Below, one piece after another: positions 38,938 through 46,755 of a stretch of 64,000 bases of DNA (positions are counted from its first letter, which is position 1; each line of letters opens with the position of its first letter). The notes beneath the pieces were generated by a model that saw only the letters and a list, made by a program, of their open reading frames with translations, made no database searches and was not told the origin of the DNA. Location: contig JAGQGU010000001.1 of the NCBI GenBank assembly GCA_020432165.1, positions 205,928 through 269,927 on the forward strand, read 5' to 3'. Source of the stretch: Thermomicrobiales bacterium (GTDB lineage: Bacteria; Chloroflexota; Chloroflexia; Thermomicrobiales; UBA6265). A program made the translations under genes and the position numbers.

Positions 38938-40302
38938 ATGGAATCGCTGGCCCAACAATTTCTGGATCATCTCGAATGGCTGGTCTCACGTCGCTGGTTT
39001 GGTGACAAGGCGAGACCTGTTACCGACCTGAGCGTTGATATCGCCGATTTCGTGATGTGCGGGAAAGTGCCAGTGATTCTGGCGATTGTCCGTTGCGAAT
39101 TTGAGTGGGGTCCAGCCAGCGCCTACTTCGTGCCGATTCTCGCGACTCCGGGACCATTACCAGAGCGAGACGCCACCGCCAATCCCGCCTTCCTTGAATG
39201 GCTGGTCAGCGGCTTCGCGCACGAGCGCGAGGTTGGAGGACGATGGCGGTGGCGTCGCATTGGAGACGATTTTCCGGAGACCGAGGGACTGGACTACAGT
39301 CGGGCCAAGGCGATTGCGTCTGAGCAGAGCAATACCAGCATCGTTTTCGATAGCGCATTCATCGGCAAAGTCTTCCGTAAGGTCCAACCTGGACTAAACC
39401 CTGATCTCGAGATCGCAGAACACATCATGCGCGGTGGTACCTTCCACCATGTGCCCGAACTCTACGGCGTGATCGAGCTCTGGCAGGACGGTGCGCGGAC
39501 GGATATTTTGGCCGTTCAGCAGTTTGTGGCCAACATCGGCGATGGCTGGAGCTGGATGCTCCATGAACTCGCCCAGCCTGAACGCCGCGATGCGCTGGTG
39601 CACGATGTGGCGCTTCTTGGCACACGCACGGCGGAAATGCACCTGGCCTTGAGCGCAGATCTCGGTGACGATGCCTTTGCTCCTGAAACGGTTGGATGTG
39701 ATCAGGCTGAGGCGATCATCCAGCGCGTGATTGCCGAGATGGAAGGCTCTGTCGAGGGACTCTCCCACGTGCTTGGTCCGGAGCGGGTTGAACGACTCCA
39801 CAAGGGGCTGGGCGCCATGATGGGCGACGCCTGGAGTATGGTTGGCACGGCGCTTATCCGTGTGCATGGTGATTACCACCTGGGGCAAACCCTGCGCACA
39901 CAACATGACGATTTCGCCATCATCGATTTCGAGGGTGAACCCAGCCGTAGCATGGACGAACGGCGGCAGAAATTGCCGGCCTTGAAGGATGTTGCCGGCA
40001 TGCTGCGTTCACTCGATTACGCTGCCGCCACGCTCACGCAACAGTATCCGGAGCAAAAGCAGGAATTGGCGGATTGGGTCGAAACCGCCAGCGACGCATT
40101 TGTTGCCGCCTACAGGCAGGCGATCACAGCGACCACCGTACCGTTGGTGCCGACAGATGATGCTGCATTTGCCAGCGTGCTGAATCTCATGATCGCTGAA
40201 AAGGCGCTTTACGAGACACGGTACGAGATGAACAACCGACCGGACTGGCTTGGTATTCCACTCGGAGCACTGCTGCGACTCGTTGGAATAGAGGAGGGCT
40301 GA
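38938..40302 (+). CDS. mak: maltokinase
   Basis: 454 residues with the maltokinase/Pep2 layout: an N-terminal cap (WLVSRRWFGDKAR) and a phosphotransferase-type C-lobe with VHGDYHLGQTL (catalytic Asp312) and IIDFEGEP (Mg-binding Asp330). It phosphorylates maltose made by TreS to maltose-1-phosphate for GlgE. The start 2 bp after the TreS stop with AAGGATAAG upstream implies coupled translation. The next ATG overlaps its stop by one base. Confidence 0.95.
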   Translation: MESLAQQFLDHLEWLVSRRWFGDKARPVTDLSVDIADFVMCGKVPVILAIVRCEFEWGPASAYFVPILATPGPLPERDATANPAFLEWLVSGFAHEREVGGRWRWRRIGDDFPETEGLDYSRAKAIASEQSNTSIVFDSAFIGKVFRKVQPGLNPDLEIAEHIMRGGTFHHVPELYGVIELWQDGARTDILAVQQFVANIGDGWSWMLHELAQPERRDALVHDVALLGTRTAEMHLALSADLGDDAFAPETVGCDQAEAIIQRVIAEMEGSVEGLSHVLGPERVERLHKGLGAMMGDAWSMVGTALIRVHGDYHLGQTLRTQHDDFAIIDFEGEPSRSMDERRQKLPALKDVAGMLRSLDYAAATLTQQYPEQKQELADWVETASDAFVAAYRQAITATTVPLVPTDDAAFASVLNLMIAEKALYETRYEMNNRPDWLGIPLGALLRLVGIEEG

Positions 40303-41156
40303 TGGGTTCGCTTGTCCTCGATTTTCTGCTGGTCATCATCTTCCTGATGATGGTTCCCATCGGGTTTTATCGAGGTGGCCTGCGCGAACTCTGCACAGCG
40401 GCCGGACTGCTTCTCGGTATCCTTATGGCGCAGGCATGGGGTAGCGACTGGAGTAGCCTTTTTACCCGGATGTTTGGCTGGACTCCCGGTGCTGCCGAAT
40501 TCTTGATGAGTGTACTCATTGTGGTGGCGATCACCGCGCTCATTGGCTACGGTGGCAGCGCCGCCTTCAGCTATCGACCAGGACCCGGCGGTCGCCTCTA
40601 TGGCGCGTTTCTGGCGCTTTTCAATGCGATGATTCTGGCTGGGTACCTTATCAATCTCTATGGGGAGACGATCGTTCCGGGCGGCCAGACCAAGCCAGTC
40701 ACCTCTGGCATTGTCGCCCGAACATTGAGTGAGGATTTCGGCACGATTCTCCTGATTGCTACCCTTGGCGTCGCCTGCAGCACTATTTTCGGAATGTTTG
40801 TGCGCGATCGGGCCAGCGAAATCCCGGTGTATCAGGCACCCCCACCGGCGCTCTATCAGCAGAATCAGGCGACGCGGCCATATCAACCCGAAACCGTAGA
40901 GCCTGCCCCGCGCGAGCCTGTGCGTATTCGGGAGGTGAATGAGTGGCAGAGCGATGCTGAGCCACAGCGGGCCAATCCGGCGACCTACGGTTCCGGCTGG
41001 CGACAGACCTGGCCAGATGCCACACCTGCACAGCAACGCAATACCAGAACAGCGGGGACACCCAGCACTCGAGCCACACCGCCTGCGGAACCGAAGCCGG
41101 ATTCTTCCTCTCGCAAGGTCCTGGCTGACTGGATGAAGGATCAGGACGAAAGCTGA
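40302..41156 (+). CDS. CvpA-like membrane protein with Pro/Gln-rich tail
   Basis: 284 residues. Four membrane helices (about 3-23, 28-48, 62-85 and 98-120) plus a fifth near 145-165, in the CvpA/colicin-V-production arrangement (VPIGFYRGGLRELCT). The last 110 residues are a disordered Pro/Gln/Arg-rich tail ending LADWMKDQDES. CvpA proteins affect envelope or biofilm functions. It overlaps mak by one base but may only be co-transcribed, not functionally linked. The 3' end overlaps the convergent next gene by 16 bp. Confidence 0.72.
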   Translation: MGSLVLDFLLVIIFLMMVPIGFYRGGLRELCTAAGLLLGILMAQAWGSDWSSLFTRMFGWTPGAAEFLMSVLIVVAITALIGYGGSAAFSYRPGPGGRLYGAFLALFNAMILAGYLINLYGETIVPGGQTKPVTSGIVARTLSEDFGTILLIATLGVACSTIFGMFVRDRASEIPVYQAPPPALYQQNQATRPYQPETVEPAPREPVRIREVNEWQSDAEPQRANPATYGSGWRQTWPDATPAQQRNTRTAGTPSTRATPPAEPKPDSSSRKVLADWMKDQDES

Positions 41157-41866
41157 TCCTTTGGCACGCTGATAGCTTCGTCGCCTGGGGTGATGGTCGT
41201 CACTGCTGTTGGAAAGATTTGCAGGTAAGGCCCCTCGAGATTGACTGGAACATCGGCGGCACCAACGATTAGCGCAGCCCCGGTGTTCGATACATCCTCG
41301 GCTGCTAACTCTCCCGGGACAACCAACGCATGCACCTGCGATTGATGTCGTTGTCGGAGTGCTTCAATCCCGCTCAGGATCAGCGTAGTGGTGTCTTCGA
41401 TCTCCCAGGCGATGACGAATGTGGGTGACTCTACGACGGGACCGGAAGCCTCAACCGTAACTTTCCCGGCACCGACTGCAAGTTCCGTGTAGTCGGTGAT
41501 GACTTGTACGTTGCCTCCGAGTGGTGGCAGCGAAGCATCTTTCTGCATCGATATCATCAGCGCCTCTCCGACGCCCTCACGTACGGTTCTGGGCAACAAA
41601 TTCGCGTAGGAACCGATCACCATGTCGATGCGAGCGCGACCGAGTGTTCGCAAGATAGGCAGATGACTCCAGAGATCGCTATCGATGGTGCCAGACAGGA
41701 TAAGCACACGCTCGCGCCCGGTGTCGAGCAGCGTCAGGATGCCATCGTCGTTGCCGATCAGGCGAATGCTTGCGGCTAGTCGGTTGGCGGTGTGCGCCCA
41801 CAATCCTAGCCCGACACCAGTCGGTATCGAGATGCCGCCGATGACCAGATTGCGACGGCTAATCAC
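41141..41866 (-). CDS. unknown exported or membrane-anchored protein
   Basis: 241 residues. The N-terminus ISRRNLVIGGISIPTGVGLGLWA is a twin-arginine-like leader or signal anchor. The body alternates strands and helices: IRLIGNDDGILTLLDTGRERVLILSG, then IDSDLWSHLPILRTLGRARIDMVIGS. This order loosely resembles the ComEC-type metallo-beta-lactamase fold but lacks the HxHxDH zinc motif, so that is only a fold-level guess. Last gene of the lipid kinase-rsmA-ispE unit; ATG overlaps the ispE stop (ATGA). Confidence 0.6.
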   Translation of the reverse strand: MISRRNLVIGGISIPTGVGLGLWAHTANRLAASIRLIGNDDGILTLLDTGRERVLILSGTIDSDLWSHLPILRTLGRARIDMVIGSYANLLPRTVREGVGEALMISMQKDASLPPLGGNVQVITDYTELAVGAGKVTVEASGPVVESPTFVIAWEIEDTTTLILSGIEALRQRHQSQVHALVVPGELAAEDVSNTGAALIVGAADVPVNLEGPYLQIFPTAVTTITPGDEAISVPKDQLSS

Positions 41867-42744
41867 CTGAGGTCCTCCGGTGTGGGCACGGTGGCGAGAA
41901 ACGGGGCTACGTGGATCGCCGTTGAGTCGTCCACGAGCATCCTGGCTCGAGAGGCGATACTTCGTGCAGTTTTTTCCTCGCTTGCGAGCGCATAGAGCGT
42001 CGGGCCGGCACCTGAGAGCGCCACCTCAATCCCCGCATCTCCAAGTGTCTCGCGTAGTTGCGCGACGCCGGGCATGAGTGCATTCACGGCACGATCGAAG
42101 CTGTTTGCCAGCAGGTTTATCTCTGGAAGTTCATCCTTCTCCAGCCGCGCCACAACTTCATCCATTTGACCAGGAGTGCCATAATCCTCAGGCGTGAGTG
42201 CTCCATACAGCCGTGATGTCTTGGCGGCCATATCAACTGTTGGTGTGATCAAAACCGACCATCCCTTGGGAACTGGAGCGACATCAAGATCGGTACCTAT
42301 ACCTCGGGCGCGATTGGCAGGGGAGGACGACAGAAAGAATGGGCAGTCTGCCCCAATGCTGGCGGCGAGCGATGGTGTGTTGGTATGTCGAACCTGGAAG
42401 AGATGCTCCAGGGCGATCAGTGTTGCGGCGGCATCGGTGCTGCCACCTCCAAGCCCACCCGGCGAAGGAATATGCTTGGTTACCTGAATGTTGACTCCAC
42501 GATTGGTTCTGGTTTCAGTGAGCCAGAGCTGAGTCGCCTTGTAGATGAGATTCTGTTCCATCGGTACATCATCCATCCCCACGATGGTGATGCCCGGCTC
42601 TGGTGTCTCGGCAAAGACCAATTCGTCGTAGAGGCCAACCATCGCCATCACGCTATCGATCTCGTGATAGCCGTCGTCACGTTTGCCCAGAATGGCCAAA
42701 CCAAGATTGATTTTGGCCGGGGCAAGCAGACGCACGCGGCTCAT
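41863..42744 (-). CDS. ispE: 4-diphosphocytidyl-2-C-methyl-D-erythritol kinase
   Basis: 293 residues. GHMP kinase motifs: LLAPAKINLGLAI at the N-terminus, the glycine-rich PSPGGLGGGSTDAAATL and SGAGPTLYAL near the C-terminus. IspE catalyses the fourth step of the MEP isoprenoid route. The ATG at 42744 has a GAGGCG site and overlaps the rsmA stop (ATGA), a common rsmA-ispE pairing. An in-frame ATG at 42771 lies inside rsmA and is less likely. Confidence 0.95.
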   Translation of the reverse strand: MSRVRLLAPAKINLGLAILGKRDDGYHEIDSVMAMVGLYDELVFAETPEPGITIVGMDDVPMEQNLIYKATQLWLTETRTNRGVNIQVTKHIPSPGGLGGGSTDAAATLIALEHLFQVRHTNTPSLAASIGADCPFFLSSSPANRARGIGTDLDVAPVPKGWSVLITPTVDMAAKTSRLYGALTPEDYGTPGQMDEVVARLEKDELPEINLLANSFDRAVNALMPGVAQLRETLGDAGIEVALSGAGPTLYALASEEKTARSIASRARMLVDDSTAIHVAPFLATVPTPEDLR

Positions 42745-43577
42745 GGGAGCGCCTCGGCGATCCGAATCCACTCCGCCACGCCAAGCGTTTGTGGTCGCCG
42801 TGTTGCATCAATATCAACACCATGCAGGATCATGTCGATATCTGCCTTGGGGATGCCGAGACCCATGCTCAGTCCGTTGCCAAGCGTCTTCCGTTTTCGC
42901 TGAAATGCCATGGTGGCTAGGGCAAACATGCGCTCTCGTGATTCGTGCGAACCGGGCAAACCTGGTCGTGTAACCAGCCTCACCACCGCGGATTCGATCT
43001 TGGGAGGAGGCAGAAAGACCTCTTTCGGAACGATCAATACGATCTCAGCTTCCGTATAGAGGTCAGTGGCCAGGCTGAGTAGACTCATATCACCGGGATC
43101 GGCGGTCATGCGTTCCGCTACTTCCTTCTGCACCATCACAGTCATGGATGTCGGCGGCTGGGAGGACTCCATCAGGTTACGCAAAATCACTGAGGCGACC
43201 GAGTAGGGGAGATTCGCGACCACCTGGTAGTCGCGGCCGCCAGTTATTGCCGCTGGATCGAGATAACGTGCATCCTGCTCTACCAGCGTAAAGGTGTCGA
43301 TGCCCGCCAAATCCTTGCGCAATAATACCGCCAGCTCACGATCAAGCTCGACACCGATGACTTCTGCCCCGGCTGTGAGGAGTTGCCGCGTGAGGATGCC
43401 CATGCCGGGACCGATCTCGATCACGAGATCGCCCGGCACCACCCCCGCCGCCTCCACGATCTCCTCGACCACGCGAGTTTCGGTGAGGAAGTTCTGCCCC
43501 ATCGACTTCGTTGGTTTGACACCGCTCTTCGTCAGAAGTCGTTTCCACTCTTCGCTGGTTCGTTGCAGATTCTTCAT
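42741..43577 (-). CDS. rsmA: 16S rRNA dimethyladenosine transferase
   Basis: 278 residues, full length for RsmA/KsgA, which dimethylates two adjacent adenines near the 16S 3' end. Motifs: SMGQNFLTE (27-33), VIEIGPGMGILT (SAM loop, from 52), GVELDRE and NLPYSVAS (122-129, catalytic). Translationally coupled both to the lipid kinase upstream (ATGA overlap at 43574-43577) and to ispE downstream. Confidence 0.97.
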   Translation of the reverse strand: MKNLQRTSEEWKRLLTKSGVKPTKSMGQNFLTETRVVEEIVEAAGVVPGDLVIEIGPGMGILTRQLLTAGAEVIGVELDRELAVLLRKDLAGIDTFTLVEQDARYLDPAAITGGRDYQVVANLPYSVASVILRNLMESSQPPTSMTVMVQKEVAERMTADPGDMSLLSLATDLYTEAEIVLIVPKEVFLPPPKIESAVVRLVTRPGLPGSHESRERMFALATMAFQRKRKTLGNGLSMGLGIPKADIDMILHGVDIDATRRPQTLGVAEWIRIAEALP

Positions 43578-44470
43578 TGGGGAGCTATCCAGTTGACCGC
43601 GCCAGCCGCGACTGCGAGCTTCAGAGGTTGGGTGTTCAAACGTTCGCCATCGGCATCGAACCAGGTTGTCGAGGTGGGCTGCAATGTCACCTCTTCACCG
43701 CGCCAACGATGCAACGCCTTGTGATCGAATGGCTTGCCAGATTTCAGTTTCGGCAGTTGCAGCGCCAGATCGCCCAGGTGTGCATTGGCTGCGATTACGA
43801 TATCGAGCAAACCATCGTGCTGATCAGCTTCTGGCGCGATGTAAATACCTCCTCCCATCGCGCGACCATTGCAGACTGAGAGGAGGAGGGCATTGTTGAT
43901 GGCGATCACATCGCCATCGATACACATCCTCACTGCGAACTCACGTGGCGGTACAATCGCGCGACCGGCTCCAAGCACATAGCTCAAAGAGCCAAGCCAG
44001 CGAGGCATGCCATTTGCCAGATGAGCTGCATGTGCAGCCAGACCGATGTTGGCGACATTGATCGCATACCGGGTTGTGCCCGAGGCGAGTTCGATGCGCA
44101 CAAGATCGGTCGGTACTGCTTCTGCAGCTTCAAACACCCCGTCTCCCAAGGCCTCCGCCTTCCACGATGTGAGTGCGCGCGCAGTATCTTTGCCTCGGCC
44201 CGTTGGCACGAACGCAATCGGCAGTTGCGGATGATCACTGGTCATGACGCCATTGACCACGCCATTAAGGGTGCCATCACCACCAATAGCGATAACACGA
44301 TCGAAGTCGTGTGCCTCCCGTCGAATCGCAGCCTCGAAATCGGGTTCGGCGACCCGGTCGAAAACCTCAATCGTGTGATTGTGCGATGCCAACGCAGAGG
44401 TGACCTGCCCAAGCGATGTCGTCGCTGCCCGTCGCCCTGAACCCGGGTTGAACACAATCGCAATGCGCAT
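43574..44470 (-). CDS. diacylglycerol kinase-family lipid kinase
   Basis: 298 residues with the DgkB/YegS/BmrU fold. It opens IAIVFNPGSGRRAA (nucleotide loop), has AIGGDGTLNGVVNGVM (catalytic GGDGT) and the C-terminal beta domain with TTWFDADGERL. It phosphorylates diacylglycerol or a related lipid. First gene of the minus-strand unit with rsmA, ispE and the unknown gene. A GGAGACA site precedes the ATG. Confidence 0.92.
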   Translation of the reverse strand: MRIAIVFNPGSGRRAATTSLGQVTSALASHNHTIEVFDRVAEPDFEAAIRREAHDFDRVIAIGGDGTLNGVVNGVMTSDHPQLPIAFVPTGRGKDTARALTSWKAEALGDGVFEAAEAVPTDLVRIELASGTTRYAINVANIGLAAHAAHLANGMPRWLGSLSYVLGAGRAIVPPREFAVRMCIDGDVIAINNALLLSVCNGRAMGGGIYIAPEADQHDGLLDIVIAANAHLGDLALQLPKLKSGKPFDHKALHRWRGEEVTLQPTSTTWFDADGERLNTQPLKLAVAAGAVNWIAPQ

Positions 44471-44547
44471 CTTGTCTCCTGCTCGCCAATCCTTCAGGGT
44501 ATTCTACATTCTGGTCCGCTTTGGAGACCGTACGATGGAGATGACAC

Positions 44548-44922
44548 ATGACACTGGAATTCCGCGATTCCGCAGCCTGCAAAGAGGCGGGCATCACTTA
44601 TCACATGGCGCTCGCGTCCGAGTGGGAAGCGCAGCGAGGCGAGCATACCTATACACCTTCGGCGTTCGCTGCCGATGGGTTCATCCACTGCACGAATGGA
44701 CTCGATCTACTGGAGTGGGTCGGCAATCAGTTCTATACCAACTCGCCGGATGAGCGCACGGTGCTGGTGGTGAAGACGGATGCAATCACGAGCGATGTTC
44801 GCTATGACGATCCGGACGAGCATTTTCCGCATATCTACGGCCCCATCAATACCGCTGCAGTGATCGGCGAACTCAAGGTTATTCGTGGTGAGGATGGTGC
44901 GTTTACGCATATTGGTAGCTAG
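44548..44922 (+). CDS. DUF952-family protein
   Basis: 124 residues. ITYHMALASEWEAQR at the start, DGFIHCTNGLD and FPHIYGPINTAAVI are hallmarks of DUF952, a small family related to glutathione S-transferase-like or ADP-ribosyl folds with unknown function. The His in FIHCT is a conserved family residue. Divergent from the lipid kinase, with ATG 77 bp from it. Confidence 0.82.
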   Translation: MTLEFRDSAACKEAGITYHMALASEWEAQRGEHTYTPSAFAADGFIHCTNGLDLLEWVGNQFYTNSPDERTVLVVKTDAITSDVRYDDPDEHFPHIYGPINTAAVIGELKVIRGEDGAFTHIGS

Positions 44923-44992
44923 ATAGTCAATGATGATCAGATACTGGCATTCTGCGCTTCCATCTATCGCAGGAATCCGAAGAAAGTGAAAC

Positions 44993-45020
44993 TGTTACAC
45001 GGCTTGTGAATGCTGTAACA
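44993..45020. promoter_or_regulatory. inverted repeat upstream of the unknown gene
   Basis: TGTTACA (44993-44999) and TGTAACA (45014-45020) are perfectly inverted with a 14-base spacer, roughly one and a half helical turns apart. It may be a regulator site or a weak promoter region in the 211 bp gap before the 45134 gene. No motif family is recognised. Confidence 0.3.
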
Positions 45021-45133
45021 TAGTCGGGCATGGTCACACGCCATGCCGAACACCTTTGGCAACGAGGCCGGAGGGACCGTGCGCATACCCTCTGTGACCA
45101 ACTGTTGGTACACTTGACTCCAGTCACAGGTGG

Positions 45134-45523
45134 GTGAGTCGCCTCACTAAAAGGCTCACAGATACCGTGGCAATTGCTATCTCTCCCCGCACGAGCAAGG
45201 CGACATTTGTGTCCCGCTTGCCGAGGTTTTTCCGTATGATGGTGGATCACATCGACGAAGCCGCCAACGAGTTCATTTGGAAGAAGGGCAGCAGTCTGAT
45301 CTGCCTCAGTAGATCCGGCGAGTCCTGGACGGTTGAGTATCAAACCAGTGGTCGCTTGCTCGGCGCCCGGCGCAGTCAATATCAGGCTACGCATCGTCAA
45401 GCCAAGTTGGCCGCCTGGGATGTTATGGCACGCGTTATCAATGCGTGCCACGATGAAGATGAAGGCCTGCAAGTGGCGCTGCGTGCCGCCCAGTGGATGC
45501 GACGCTCAGAAGCCGGTGCCTGA
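45134..45523 (+). CDS. hypothetical protein, 129 residues
   Basis: Not recognised. Starts with GTG; begins with a basic stretch, then ends in an alpha/beta-looking region with WKKGSSLICLSRSGESWTVEYQ (beta) and a long C-terminal helix (QAKLAAWDVMARVINA). No signal peptide. It overlaps the mutM start by 8 bp, which suggests co-expression with the DNA glycosylase. A single gene by codon pattern; start uncertain. Confidence 0.55.
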   Translation: MSRLTKRLTDTVAIAISPRTSKATFVSRLPRFFRMMVDHIDEAANEFIWKKGSSLICLSRSGESWTVEYQTSGRLLGARRSQYQATHRQAKLAAWDVMARVINACHDEDEGLQVALRAAQWMRRSEAGA

Positions 45524-46370
45524 ACTACCCGAAGTTGAAACTGCTCGCAGAATCACGGAATCGACGCTGGTCGGCAAGACGCTGACCGGCGTCGAGCTGC
45601 GTCTGCCCAAAGTGCTGCGGGATTCCCCGATCGACTCCGTTGAACCGCTTATAGGCGCTACCGTGATGGGTGCGCGACGTCGCGCCAAAATCATGATCAT
45701 CGATTGGAGTAACGACCTCTCGATGATGGTGCACTTCAAGTTGGCCGGACAATGGGCCGTGATTTCGCCGAACGGAGAGCGTGCCGTCGCCGGACATCCG
45801 GTTCCGCATCCATACGGGGAATACCCGCACAAGTCCACTCACGCCACGCTAACCTTTGAAGATGGCACGATCGTTCAGTATTCCGATATCCGCCAGTTCG
45901 GCTGGTGGAGGATTCTGCCGACAGAGGATGTAGCTGCCGCTATCGATGAGTTCGGATATGGACCGGAAGCCACCGAGCCACTGGATATCGCCTTATTAGC
46001 CCCGGTGATGATGCGACGTGGTATCCCGATTAAGACGCTCCTGCTCGATCAGACGTATATCGCTGGCCTCGGCAATATCTACGTGGATGAAGTGCTCTGG
46101 CGGGCGCGAGTGCACCCGGCAACGCATGCCAACAAACTGAGCGCGATTAAGCGGAACACGATTCTGCGGGAGATTCCTCCAGTGATTGCGGAAGGTATTC
46201 GTCAGGGCGGTGCCAAGATCGTGCACAACATCGCCCATCCCGTCGATGGCTTTCCCGCTGTTCACGGACGCGCCGGGGAACCTTGTCTCCGCTGCGGTAC
46301 CGAGATCGTAAAACTGCGCGTTGGGCAACGTGGTACCTATATCTGCCCGAAGTGTCAGAAGCTGACCTGA
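45516..46370 (+). CDS. mutM: formamidopyrimidine-DNA glycosylase
   Basis: 284 residues from the GTG at 45516. The N-terminus reads (M)PELPEVETARR, with Pro2 as catalytic nucleophile and Glu3 as acid, and only this start places them correctly. GLGNIYVDEVLWRARVHP is the helix-two-turn-helix DNA contact. The C-terminal zinc finger is CLRCGTEIVK...YICPKC. It removes oxidised purines such as 8-oxoguanine. A longer in-frame ATG at 45333 lies in the overlapping hypothetical gene and would bury Pro2, so is rejected. Confidence 0.96.
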   Translation: MPELPEVETARRITESTLVGKTLTGVELRLPKVLRDSPIDSVEPLIGATVMGARRRAKIMIIDWSNDLSMMVHFKLAGQWAVISPNGERAVAGHPVPHPYGEYPHKSTHATLTFEDGTIVQYSDIRQFGWWRILPTEDVAAAIDEFGYGPEATEPLDIALLAPVMMRRGIPIKTLLLDQTYIAGLGNIYVDEVLWRARVHPATHANKLSAIKRNTILREIPPVIAEGIRQGGAKIVHNIAHPVDGFPAVHGRAGEPCLRCGTEIVKLRVGQRGTYICPKCQKLT

Positions 46371-46380
46371 TCATAACCAG

Positions 46381-46409
46381 TTGCCCTTTGGTGTCATTCG
46401 CCGTACCAT
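46381..46409 (+). promoter_or_regulatory. promoter of the FMN-riboswitch transcript
   Basis: TTGCCC (46381-46386), a 17 bp spacer and TACCAT (46404-46409) lie 10 bp after the mutM stop, and a start near 46416 would place the aptamer (from 46421) at the very 5' end of the mRNA. Confidence 0.5.
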
Positions 46410-46420
46410 ACAAGCACATA

Positions 46421-46559
46421 ACCTTCGGGGTTTGGTGAGATCGTCGAGCGATGGCGGTCAAGTCCTGACCGGCGGTACAGCCCGCAAGCGCACGTGATAC
46501 ACAAGCGCACGATCCGGTGAGACTCCGGAGCCGACGGTAAAGTCCGGATGGGAGAAGGT
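46421..46559 (+). ncRNA. FMN riboswitch (RFN element)
   Basis: Highly conserved RFN blocks are present in order: ACCTTCGGGG (P1 5' side), GACCGGCGGTACAGCCCGC, GATCCGGTGAGACTCCGG, AGCCGACGGTAAAGTCCGG and ATGGGAGAAGGT, which pairs with the 5' ACCTTC. An extra hairpin-forming stretch of about 23 bases (46431-46453) sits between the TTCGGGG block and the P2 arm, which is longer than the classic element. It is followed by a hairpin at 46568-46592 and a terminator at 46619-46642. FMN binding should stop transcription of the ABC importer genes downstream. No riboflavin synthesis gene follows. Confidence 0.96.
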
Positions 46560-46618
46560 CACACGCACACATCTGGTGTTCTACCGGATGTGGCATGCGT
46601 TCCCCTCCGCAATTGTCC

Positions 46619-46650
46619 CCCGATGGCTATCTGGCCCTCGGGTTTTTGTT
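46619..46650 (+). terminator. riboswitch-linked intrinsic terminator (attenuator)
   Basis: CCCGA (46619-46623) pairs with TCGGG (46638-46642), extended inside by GGC/GCC-type pairs after one mismatch, with a T-run TTTTTGTT at 46643-46650. It is 60 bp past the aptamer and 106 bp before the first permease start, the place expected of a transcription-attenuating expression platform. The full 385 bp from the mutM stop to the first permease holds only this regulatory leader. Confidence 0.85.
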
Positions 46651-46755
46651 TGCCCGGGATTCGATCTCTGCCGGATGCCTCGGGAAGACAGCGGATACTG
46701 ATTGCCACGTGCAATCGGCCTGCCGCTGCACCACCGGATCATCCACCTGGAACCG

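Noticed and set aside
37646..38989. A 447-codon minus-strand frame
   Set aside because: It is wholly antisense to treS, which has family motifs throughout; the long frame is a by-product of GC-rich codon use. No motif or ribosome site is seen.
45333..45515. N-terminal extension of mutM to ATG 45333
   Set aside because: It would bury the catalytic Pro2; the GTG at 45516 gives (M)PELPE.
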